Source: Harmothoe impar
Lineage: Eukaryota > Annelida > Polychaeta > Phyllodocida > Polynoidae
Length of the DNA stretch: 64,000 nt
Direction of reading: 5' to 3'
Assembly (NCBI GenBank): GCA_947462335.1
Contig: OX381717.1
Location: 43,381,523 to 43,445,522, forward strand
Shown one piece after another: positions 1 to 11,100 of this stretch; positions within the stretch are counted from its first letter, which is position 1; each line of letters starts with the position of its first letter. The position numbers and the translations under genes were made by a program. The notes under the pieces are model-generated. The model was not told where the DNA came from and searched no databases. It saw only the letters and a list, made by a program, of their open reading frames with translations.

Positions 1-1365
1 CTAGAATATACGACTATATCATTATTCATTAATATTTTTATGACACCACTAGTTCACCACGGACATGCCTTGAAAACATAAAAATTCCATGGAAATTAGT
101 TCCAGTGTGGGGTTCTTCATTTAAAGCAGTTTTAACACGATTTTAATGGCAGAATTGGTTTATTATACATGTAAATGTGTACTTGACCTAGGAGATATAT
201 TATACCTGCACCGCCGAGAGCCGTGAAAAGGGCCGTATCCCTGCCTTAAAGGGGCATTCTCACCACTCGCACTTAACCACATAGCAGACCAGAACGGTAC
301 TAGAATTGTGAGTGGGATACGATTGGTGAGAATGCCACTTTAAGATTGCTATGTATTTTGACATGCTACTCAGAAACTAAAAGGAATTTGAATTATATGA
401 TCATACCCTGTTATAGCCAACACCCTATACTTGAATCCTATGTAAGGATGTAATACGTAACACATTTGCCACCTTAGGGTGAGTGTTGTAATAAGGAGAA
501 TCTATCTGCAGGTAGTTACTGCACTGTGTGTGGCCTATTTGAGAGTTTGAGAGGGTACATGCTACCTTTATCCATTTCCGTTCTAGATGACAAAGAAATC
601 AGTAAATATTATGTATCAGACTGATAGTAAACTATTTTCTTTTGTTAATTCAAGTGTCCATACTAATAGAACAAAGTATAAATCCTCTAAATTTCACACT
701 TAAAAACTATAATATTATTATCAACTAATAGGATAGCACATATTGACACCCTAATTATTGGCTTTAATAAGGTTTTTATATGTTAGACTGTATTTTCAAT
801 AGTTACCAACGGAAATTAAGATATGTATGTGCATACCTAGACTCATACAGTACATTTGCACTATATACATACATACTGCAGTGGTGATCACTGACACAGG
901 CTATACAGGGTCCACTTGAATTGGCACTTATAGCACCCTATCCAAAACGACCACCTCCTTTGCCTTTAATGTATAGAAATGTTTTTAGGGAAAATTACCA
1001 ACCTTGCCTTACATTTTGCCATCTCACATGAGAACAATGGCAGATATTAATATTCCGTTTTTGGCTTTGTATTCCAGACATATTTATCTTTCCATTAAGG
1101 GGTCAATAGCTAGTTATGTGCGATATTATATTTCATGTAGGGGGTAAACACCCTATATATTGTCATTCATTTATATTTTCATGACACCACTAGTTCACTA
1201 CGGCCATATATAGGCTTCAAAATGGGCATTAATTCCAGTGCAGGGCACCTCATTCAAACACAGTGTCAACATGATTTTAGCACCGGAATTAGTTTACACA
1301 TGTACACTAAATCTAGAATATTAAACTATATTTTCATCATTAATTATTTTCATGACACCACTAGT
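1..1365 (+). repeat. three copies of an AT-rich repeat (CATGACACCACTAGTTCAC)
   Basis: The block CATGACACCACTAGTTCAC occurs near 40, 1180 and 1350. The first two copies share further sequence downstream: an ATTAATTCCAGTG-like block, a run ending in CACGATTTTA or CATGATTTTA, then GGAATTAGTTT or GAATTGGTTT, and ACATGTA. All three lie in the same orientation about 1.1 kb and 0.17 kb apart. They look like degraded copies of one dispersed element. No coding sequence is evident. Confidence 0.6.
245..344. mobile_element. 100-bp foldback element (MITE-like)
   Basis: The ends are inverted copies: CTTAAAGGGGCATTCTCACC at the left and GGTGAGAATGCCACTTTAAG at the right, about 60 bp apart. The inner flanks also pair partly (CACTCGCACTT against GAGTGGGATACGA). 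Size and structure are those of a non-autonomous DNA element. No target-site duplication was assigned. Confidence 0.6.
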
Positions 1366-3269
1366 TCACCAGCGACTTACATTCCATAGGAGAAAATTAT
1401 GAGGAGCAAGCCCTCCCACCCCTGATTGAAATCAATTTATAACAATTTTGAAACTGGATAGATATAGAATACCTATCTGATAATTGCCCATGATGACATA
1501 TTGGTAGGGTTCTAGATTCTTGTGACACAACTAGTCCGGAACAATTTTCCACCTGGAACGAAATACTGGTACACCTGCCTTTGGCATACTCAGGCCAATC
1601 CAATAGCAAAGCGGTATCCCCAGTGGTTGCACAAGCTTGCCCTATTTTCCTGGGAAGTACATCATGACACATGCCATTCATGTATGTACTGCGAGACACT
1701 GGAAGGTATTTCTCCTGGTTATACATTGTTATCTTGTTTCAAGTTTAGTAGTTGTAGTCCAGTGCAGCTCATGATAAGTAAAAGCTTGGTACACAGCATC
1801 GGGCTAGACAGAGAACCATTTAAAATTGTATAATGGTTTGGCAGTTTATCGAGGCACAATGTGATAATTCAATCATTCATTTAGTAAGTGAGTTTCGATA
1901 GTTGCGAATTCAGGGAGAGCAATATACCAATGTGCTATAGTAAATTAGGCGGCCCCTAGACGTCAAGTACATAAAAATGCACCTGAATGCACCCACTTGT
2001 TGTGCAAAGGGGGTCGGCCAGCTGACCCTTGCTGGACGCGTGTGTTCATGATAGTTTGGAGAGGTGGGGGCTTGGAGTTGTGAATGTGACTCTGACAGGG
2101 TGCAAGACTGCTGATAGTTTGAATAGCCCTACCACTCACACAATTAGCCACCCTGGGTCTGCAATAACCATGATGACCCTGCGCCACTTCCCTCAGGCAT
2201 GGCCACCCCTTTGCAGAATGGTCATTTTTCTTAATCTACTAGCCATAGTAGGTGCCTTGACTTAAATAACATATTCCTAATGAGTATTTTCCTATATCGT
2301 TCTGGGGTCACTCTGTTACTAGGCTAGACAGTCATTAAGTACACTGGTGGGTATCAATTGCACCCAATGCTCTTAGTCTTACTGCATAATGCGTCACATG
2401 GTACTGTAGTTTTAATATAATCATGTACCCGATAGCGCTGTCTGTGTTTAAGATGAAAGAAATTTAAGAAGAATGCTGTACCATTCACGTTCCCTGGCTG
2501 TAAAACCACCAGTCCTATTCAAGGAACGTTGAAAGGCATACATGCCGATGTAATATGTCTAGAATTGTTCGAGATGCATCACATTATCACAAACAGAGTA
2601 CCAAGTTGTATATTTTACGTTGATATAGCAATGTCCGGGATAGAGTATCCTTAAGCCTGATTTTGGTTTAATCACCACATTGTTTAGACTCCCCAAACTG
2701 TTCGCATGTTATTCCCAGATCAGCAATAGAAGGCTCTCTATTGGATTGTATATAGATGTTTGCTGAACAAACTGCACTTAACTTGACCCAAATATAATAC
2801 TCCCATTGGGGGGGATTATGCTAACGCGGTGCCATATTTAGTGGTTATGTATTATGTCTGATCAAAGCAATCTACTCCAATCTCCTCACACCTCCACTTA
2901 AGACTATTTACCACCTGTCATTTAGGCCCAGGAAATTGTGTGAAGATTGCAGCCTAAGTATTCTCGTAAGTGTATATATTCAGTATAAAAAGTCATGGGC
3001 GATCACGTCAGTGGAATATGAATAAAAATCATGTATATCATCTGTTAGATAATTATACATCTGAATGTGTTGTATTTATTTGTATGGGCGTGTGGAGTAA
3101 TATGTTTATGGTGAGCATTAAATATGTCAGGCTACAATGGTTAATAGCAGTAAATCACAATGATGACTGTGTAAAAGCATTGTAGATTAATGCATTTTTG
3201 TTTTGAAAATTCAATCTACCTCACTAAAACTTTCATTCTACAACATTCAGTGTCTTCTAGTTTCTCCTG
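345..3269. other. no gene seen
   Basis: AT-rich sequence with only short, overlapping frames on both strands (for example around 1397-1833 and 1963-2265). None has splice-site support, a recognisable domain or biased composition. I see nothing to annotate apart from the repeat copies near 1180 and 1350. Confidence 0.5.
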
Positions 3270-3277
3270 TGACGTCA
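3270..3277. promoter_or_regulatory. CRE palindrome TGACGTCA before a start codon
   Basis: A perfect TGACGTCA octamer (the CREB/ATF site) lies 12 bp before the ATG at 3289. It may be a promoter element or fall in the 5' UTR. The same motif recurs within and near the convergent paralogue. Confidence 0.35.
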
Positions 3278-3288
3278 CCAGAGTAAAT

Positions 3289-6200
3289 ATGGACATCCGG
3301 GTATTTGCTGTGTTGCTGGTACTGGGCGTGCTGTGTGCTGTACAAGCAGAGAACAGCCAGATACAGGTGGTGAATGAAGACTTCATAGACCTGGTCAGGG
3401 CCAAGGTCCTCCTGCAGAAACACGTAGAGAAGAGAGGTACGTATATACATATAAGGGTAGATCGACCTAGAGTCAACCAAGTGCCATGATGTCCGCCCTT
3501 ATTTTATAGTCATTCATGCATGATCAGCCCTCTTTTTGCTCATCACAGTACACTTTAAGTGTTACCCTTTTTAGCAAGGGACAAATAGAGGCAAACCCAT
3601 AGGGTTGATTCAGGTAAAGTGGGACATCAGGTAAAGTGGGACAATTAACATTAAGGCCCTTTTTAGAGGTTATTTTCTTTCCTGGGTGCAAAATTTTATT
3701 TTTTTCTTAGAAGTATATGTTTGACCCCTCTTAACTGTGCCTATCTCACCAAAGTTAAGAGGTAATCATTCCTTCTAAATTTCAACATGCTATGGGTGAA
3801 GAGGTACATTGCACAATTATTTGTTAGTAGTGGTATTAAGAATGATAACATGATATATCAAAATGTATGTATATATTAGATACATATATGGTTTCTTTAC
3901 ATCTTGATCTTTTTTATTAGTCAGATATTGAAATGAAGTATACACTGAGACCTTAAATGCAAGTGTCCCACTTTAGCTGAAGGTGTTAGGTAAAGTGGGA
4001 CAGGCATATTCAGGTTAAGTGGGACACTATGTTAATCCCCTTTCTTAGAGTAGCATTACCCAATATGCCTATATTTTGTTTTAGAGTGAGAAGAAATATC
4101 ATAGCAAATATCATTACAATACTTAGTTGTGCAAATAATACCAAATTATTAAGTATAACAGCTAGAATAAGACTTTCTTCGTGCTCTAGATTGTGGTTTA
4201 TCTAGGGACTTAACTCATGATAATTATCATCAGATTTCTTACCTTTAATGATTTTTAATCATACATTATGATGTTGAATGGTAAAATCTGTAGCAAATTC
4301 ATTTAGAATTGGTATTTTATATATATTGAGTCTAAAACCATAGGAATCATTAACCAATACTACTTTCATACAATTTATAGAAATCATTGCCATTTACAGT
4401 TATTTATAGTGATTAATATGCCCCCGAAATGCTCCTGCATTACTACCTCATAAACAAAACATTTCATTTTAGATGCTTACCATTAAGAGTATGAGCTATA
4501 TAATTGTGCATAACATTGTTTAGCACTTTGTAAAAATAATTTGAGGATAGAGATTCAGGGTACACATATGTTGTCATGTGACATAATGCAGTGCAGCTAG
4601 CCCACAGTTAGGCCCACATGCACAGTATTTTGGCAGTTTTACATTTAAACTCTGTGTACTTGATCCATCCTGTAAAGGACCCTACATAAATTTCCTTAAT
4701 GTTTTTGATGTAGTGCATCAAAATATATATCTCACCTTCAAAAATTGACATTTACCTTTTTTTTCATATGGAATATAAAGCATGGGGGTCGATTCTTATC
4801 AATTGTCCCACTTCACATGAAGCAAGTGTCCCACTTTACCAAAAACACAAGTAAAGTGGAATGCTTCAATTTTGAAATGGCATCTCTAAGAATTAGGCTA
4901 TTTAGGCCACATTTGTTAAGGTATGTCATATATTTTTTATATTTTGGTTTAAAGGAATAAATACTGAACCAATTTGATATGTTTGACATTTTCTACTATT
5001 CGTACCAAATGTGTGAATGGGACATAAAGTCAGAGCATGGCTTAGGTGTCCCATTTTACCTGAATCAACCCTACATCAATAACTACATAGTTAATGTGGA
5101 CATATCAGGGTCCATGGTTGACTCTTGGTCAATTTACTCTATGTTGTGCTGTATCGGAATGGTCCATCCCAACTCCCTTTCTTTATGTTTATATCAAATC
5201 TTATCAGCGGAGTTGTCTTTTTTGGGTCGGTTATTTTTTGTATTTTTTTCCATTTACTGTTTTTTTGTGTTGTTTTGGGGCGGGGGGTACTTTTTTTCTT
5301 TTTTTATCTGTTGTTTTCTTTCTTGGGGGGAGGGCGATCTTAAACACATATTATGGCAAATGCACCACCCCCTCCCTTACTCCTTTTAAGCAAAAAAAAT
5401 CGATCGTTGTCACTACGTGTACATACACATGCCTCTTGACTATATAACAGAGGAGCTATCAACAGGGACACTAGTGCTGCCATCTCGTGGTAGTATTATA
5501 AACTATAGGCCTATGACTTAGTATTGGGTGGCTACACTCTGCACCCCGGCATTTCAGAATAAACCCAGCATACAATAGGTGAAATCTAAGCACACAAAGG
5601 CTTTCCCTTGTAATTATGTTGAATGTATTCTAATACTACTCATAATATATAAATGTATGAGAATGGGGAAATCTTTTTGAGCTCACCTGCTACTTGGTTT
5701 CTTTGAAAACCTGTGTGAGCCGGTTATCGGCAATCCATGAAGACTAATCAGTGTGGTTCTATAAATCTTATTCCTCGGGGCAAACTGAAAGATGTATTAT
5801 GCCCAATCAACATTTTGAAGACTCAGGGCTTTTGCACAACACTATTGTTATCTTTTAGAAATGCTATGATGACGATCTCCTTTTGGTGATTATTTCAATT
5901 GTATTTTTCACCAAGTAATACATGTATATCTTTCCTGGTGAATGCTTTCATACCGATTAATTTCAAAGCTAGCATGATGATCTCGAATTTTGTAATCGTT
6001 GTATTCTGAATTCAAAAATGTGTGTTGTGCAACAGTATTGTAGAGTGTACTGTATCAATTATAATTTTCCTAATGTAAGTTTATTCCATGTACAGGTCAC
6101 CAAACCAGTTGTCGGTCTAACCCCTGTAAGAACGGAGCCTGGTGCTCCCACATCCCGACAGAGTTCCAGACCCGGCTTGGGCTTGACTACCAATGTCTCT

Positions 6201-7074
6201 GTCAGGGGGACTACAGCGGCTTCTTCTGTGAGATTTGTAAGTTAAACTTTTAACTCTTTAAGGACAGCATGTCGCTAAAAGATTATTCATAAGTTAATCC
6301 CTTCAACTCATTTATGACGGCATGTCGCTAAAAGATGATTTGTAAGTTAGCCCCATTAACCCTTTTATAACTGCATGTCGCTAAAAGGTGATTTGTAAGT
6401 TAAACCCTTTAACCCTTTTAGGACAGCATCTTGCTAAAAGATGAAAAGTTATAGTTAAGATACCAATGCAACCCCGACGATGAACTCGCCAAAACTGCAA
6501 TGGCGCATCAAAGAAGTCCGACATGGTTGAGATACTTTTGAAGGGTATTTTGTGAAATACACTGTTGTAAGATAATAGACCTATCATATTTCATGATCTT
6601 GACCTCATACCAAATAGTAATACTCTTTGCTTATACATGATTCATATTAATATACGAGTAAATTCTATTAGGGACACTTGATGTCGTTGAATACAGCACT
6701 GGCGAGTTACACTTGTGAGTTTTCCCCTGCATTTCACCATTGTCTATGGGAAATATTTTTCCCATAGACAGATAGAAAATGCTGTCATTAAATGAAAATG
6801 ATACATTAGTTCTATCTTTTCAAAACCAGAAAATATAGACCTTTGGTAACAACCAAAAGAGGGTAGAAAAACTACAATAATTACCCTGTCCATAACATTT
6901 ATACAACGACTCACGTGTACCAAATCTACTATGTGCAAATAACAATTTCATCTGTTCACAGATCAGCCATGTAACACATGCCCACCCACTGCACGTTATT
7001 GTCAGCGAACAACCCGCGATCAGACCGGACGATACTGTTACGACAGTAACTTCGAGGTTGTAGTCGTCGAATAG
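3289..7074 (+). CDS. small secreted EGF-like protein with C-x2-C-x6-C-x11-CYD module (3 exons)
   Basis: Exons 3289-3436, 6096-6236 and 6962-7074 all meet canonical GT/AG borders in phase 1 and give a 133-aa protein. Residues 1-20 are a clear signal peptide ending AVQA. A short linker containing VNEDFIDLVRAK follows. Residues 51-97 are an EGF-like domain with six cysteines, beginning with SCRSNPCKNGAWC and ending CLCQGDYSGFFC. The last exon carries four cysteines in C-x2-C-x6-C-x11-CYD spacing (PCNTC, YC, RYCYD), then VVVVE and a TAG stop. The same EGF plus four-cysteine order, in the same phases, occurs in the convergent gene at 8183-14947, so I treat them as paralogues. This copy lacks the Ser/Thr stalk and the LDLRA exon. 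A possible donor (GTAAGT at 7115) follows the stop, so the 3' UTR may be spliced. Alternatively the tail is frameshifted: the next frame reads NEHLVDLV, resembling exon 1. The function is not known; an extracellular ligand or matrix protein is a guess. Confidence 0.72.
3602..5071. mobile_element. 1.47-kb TIR element with TA duplication (mariner-like, non-autonomous)
   Basis: The ends are inverted: GGGTTGATTCAGGTAAAGTG at 3602 and its near-perfect complement ending at 5071 (ATTTTACCTGAATCAACCC). Both are flanked by the dinucleotide TA (3600-3601 and 5072-5073), the target duplication of Tc1/mariner elements. Inside, the motif GTCCCACTTTA or its complement recurs near 3627, 3965, 3993, 4017, 4803 and 4828, forming subterminal repeats. 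No transposase frame is present. The element sits in intron 1 of the secreted EGF gene. Confidence 0.7.
6248..6445 (+). repeat. four tandem copies of a ~54-bp repeat
   Basis: Units begin near 6251, 6307, 6357 and 6411. Each contains AACYCTTTTAGGACAGCATG-like sequence, then TCGCTAAAAGATGATT and TGTAAGTTAA. The array begins about 10 bp after the splice donor of the EGF exon. It may be a local expansion of the dispersed foldback family, because such a foldback copy follows at about 6460-6510. Confidence 0.7.
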
Positions 7075-7969
7075 GCCCTTTTGGCACTGCAACGAGCACC
7101 TCGTTGACCTAGTGGTAAGTATGTTTACATCAGTCAGCTTTATGAATGTATCTTTATTGTCTTCTTGTTTGAATTCAATTTTCTTTTTGTGCAGGAGCCT
7201 ATCATAGATGCTCATGTGCCTAAAGCATTTAATACTAAAAACCATGACAATCAAGCTGAATACATGTGCTATATTATGATGGCACCATGTTACTATTGTA
7301 GTGCTACTCTCGAGGCTTTAGCCTTATGTATCTAGCATTATTTGTTGAAGTAATATAAGGTTTACTTTTCACTATTCTGATGATATTTGACTAGGAGTAT
7401 CTATATCTACAAAATGTATAACCCTGAAGGGTTGTGTGAAATACACCGCATTAAGATAATGAACCTGTTATCTTTTTCATAAAGTTTATGATATTGACCT
7501 CATATCAAACTGTAAATAATTTAGTTGTAGCTTTTGCTTATGCATAATTCATAATAATATACAAGTAAATACCATTCAAGTGACCTGATGTCCCTATCAT
7601 TGAGAACAGGCCTAAGAGAGCATTTCGAAATTAAATAGCAACTTTATGTTATAAAAATATCTAAATTATTTTTTGTCTTTTCCACTGGCAACCATCCATT
7701 GGATTCCAGATCCCGGTGATGACGTCATTTCAGTGAACGTAAGGTGGCACAATGCTGTTTCTGTCTACAAATCGTGGTCACCTCCTGGTTGATGCAAAGC
7801 AAATGTACAAATTTATTCTATAGTAATCTTACAAGGATTATAAAGAGGAAATATTCTAGTCTGAATCCGCTGAAAACTCTGAATGGACGAAGTTATTGTT
7901 GTATCAGGATTGTCAACTACATTTCTGCAATATTTATCATCAAAAATATGTCAATGTACAATGTCTATG

Positions 7970-7975
7970 AATAAA
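7970..7975 (+). promoter_or_regulatory. candidate polyadenylation signal AATAAA
   Basis: AATAAA followed by a T-rich stretch. It is the first good signal seen downstream of the stop at 7074. It would end a 3' UTR that could use the donor at 7115 and an acceptor at 7732-7733 (CATTTCAG). Confidence 0.35.
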
Positions 7976-8182
7976 TATTTTTGAGTAAATTGCATGATTT
8001 TATCTTTTCATTTCACTGATAATGACTGCAGGTTTAACAAAGGGAATACAGCCTTGTTGATAGGTTGCAGCACAAGTTTCTAAATGTATAACTCTGGGAA
8101 AAAATACCACATTTCCTCTATCAACCATTTACAAGAAAGAGAACCAACTCTGCCTTACCTATAATACATAGTACAATACTGC

Positions 8183-11100
8183 CTATGGTATGTCCCCCTC
8201 TGTTCGGCATGAGACGTTCTCGTCGGCTCCGTCCTGACAGTCCGCGATGCCGTCACAGAGCGCCGCGGGGGGTACACAGCGTGACCCCCCGTCACACGTC
8301 ACGTCACGGCCGCCACACGCACCTGACGTAACAATGGGGGAACTGTCATTTATAGCTGTTTAGCTTAATCCTTTTAAAGCATCACTATAATGCATGAAAG
8401 CCCTGGTGTGTTACTCGCCAGGGCTGCAATCATGTATCATGAAAAAAAGGCATATTGAAGCACTATGTAGCCCTGAAGTGGTTAGAACGTGTTGATAAAA
8501 GTATAATATATAAATACCAGTGACGCGAGAAGTTGAGTAATTGTAGGTAAAGATCAGAAAATTATGATCTAGAAAAATGAAAAATACATAGATTTATGGT
8601 GTCATATAAATGCATGCATCCCTATGGCTAAACCCTTTCAGATAGTATAACATACTTATAATAATTATGTCCAACCCGTCATGACTTGAATTCATTTTAC
8701 ATGTATCATGAACTTTAAATCACCCGACCCATACGAAGACGTCCTTACCTGTTCCTACACGTGCCCACCCTCGTGTGACGTCATAACAGAAGTGGCCGGA
8801 CCAGTGCATGCCGGTAGTATGGCAGTACAGGCCATCCCCAGTACAGTTACCGCACGCAAAGGCTGAATGAAAGGAAATCCGATGTGTTTAAGTGTAAATC
8901 TGTCGGGCTTAATTCCAAACTATATTTAGCTAAGTATCAAAGGTTTCTATTCAGTGTCTATACGGCCCGGTTGAAGGTTACTTCATGTTTATGAGATATA
9001 GTGTGTGTATCCCTATGAGTGGGCATCGCACAGAGACAGAATCCTACGCATGGTCACCAAAGAACTTGCAGTGACCTCTTTATTACACCCCTCCCCTGTA
9101 TGAAAAAATATCTTTGGATGTTTTTGACACGATCTGCAAAAAGGGACCTTAGTGCAGGGGACAGTAAGGTCCTTTTCCCCAGTATATGTCACAAATTAAA
9201 AAATATGTAGTTTTGCACACGATTTCTGTAGATTTTCTCATATTTTCTGTAGCTTAGCTCACGTTTCTTATACATGTAGTTCGACCTGTTTGCAATTTGG
9301 GCAATTCAATATAGACTAGATTTAAACAGAATGATTCATCTCCATTGTTCGCCCTGCTTAAAATAGGGGTTATATGAATTATCAGATACCCCTTACCTTT
9401 AGGTATGGTACAGAATATCCCATAGAAGTCCTTGGGGCACCTACACACGTAGGGGAGGCCTGTGTCTGGGATGAGACCCTCGGAGGCATCACACCGACTA
9501 GCCCTGGAGCATCGGTGTCCATGACAACCATCTACTAGAATTAAAAAGTTACTTCAAGTTAGAATAAAATCGAATTATTGGTATAACTGACACATTGCTC
9601 TCACTTTATAGAGTTATCATTGAGAGATGACTGGGTCTGATCCCATATCATTTTAGGGAGTGGCGAGTTTGGTGGATTTGGGGTGGGGGAGTGGAAATTA
9701 ATATTATTCCTTCTGAGCAGTGAAACAAAAAAAAATAGAGATAAGTTCAAGGGGTATCGGCCGCGATAAGCTAATACGGGGGCGGAAGGGGCTTTCAAAT
9801 TTGGATCCCTCTGGTGGGAGGGATGGAATAAATGTCTCCATTTTTGCTCGAAAATTATCCTTGCTCGAAAATCCCCACTCATTAGTGCATTACCACGCTG
9901 CTGTACCTTGTTATAATACATATTAACCATTTATGGACCGCCCAATACGTTACTGGTCGCCAAGGCTGCATTTATACCCCATGGCGACCCTACGGGGTGT
10001 TACTATACATTAATTCCCCAGAGCTGCATTAAGGCATCACGACGACCATGGACATTAATCCAAAACATTAAAACAAAGTGAGACCACTAAAGGGTTACTT
10101 ATAATATTGTGCTACGTCCATTAACACATCCCCCATGTGTAGTCTAGACCACAGAAGTTGCTCATTTTTGTCAGGCACCCTGTGTGTTCTGAGTGGTGGC
10201 TGTTTGGTCTGGTACATCCTCGTGGTTTCCTCTCCGTGCCAACATCTTGCATGTGGGACTGACCCCAGGCTAACCCTGACTGTAAAAGGGCCTCTCAGCT
10301 GGCCATAAGAGCAGGGTGGATGGGGTGTAAGCACGCAGACTACAGGAAATGGATATCATTATTATTATGATTTTTTTTTTGATTTTTTTTTTATGGAATA
10401 AAAGTTAGCTTAGTCCATCCTTCTCCGCAGAGTGTAGGATAAGTGATTGTTCATATGACTGAGACCTCTCACTCACTGTAATTATTATACATTTGTACCA
10501 TTTCAGCATTGTTCTAAATTCTTTTGAATGTAGTTTTTTTACTGACCTGGTATTAGGGGGAACCTCTGAGATACTATATTAACCCTTTCGTGCCCAGAAC
10601 TCCAAAAGTGCGCGCTTTTACACATATATATGTTCAGCAGAGCACCCTGGGTGACATAGGGCTCAGATTGAGATCATTTTAGGCCTGAATCAAGCACAAA
10701 TACATAGAATTTCTAACGATACCAGGTACCCTATGGTAGCATGTGTGTGTGTGTTGATGGCATGCTGTACTAGAATATTTTATGAGTGTAAAAGTAGACT
10801 TAAAAGCACTAAAAGTGCGCGCTCTAGCAATAGTAAGGCAGATTAATTACAGAAATATTGAAAAAATAATGAAAATATTGAAAAAAAATGATTAAAAAAT
10901 GATTAAAATCTTTTTTAAATGTTTTTTCTAAGGATTCCAATCACAATGTTATTATCCTCCTATTTTTAATAGTTATGCCTTCATTTGGAACCCCAAAAGA
11001 ACGTTTTCTAAGCCAATGTAGGACATTACCATCTAAAAGAGCAAAATATGGCCTTTAGATGGCAATATTGCTTGATATCAGTGAAAAAGAATGTTTCTGG

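Noticed and set aside
1397..2265. Overlapping frames of 70-110 aa on both strands
   Set aside because: No signal peptide, domain, bias or splice support; expected by chance.
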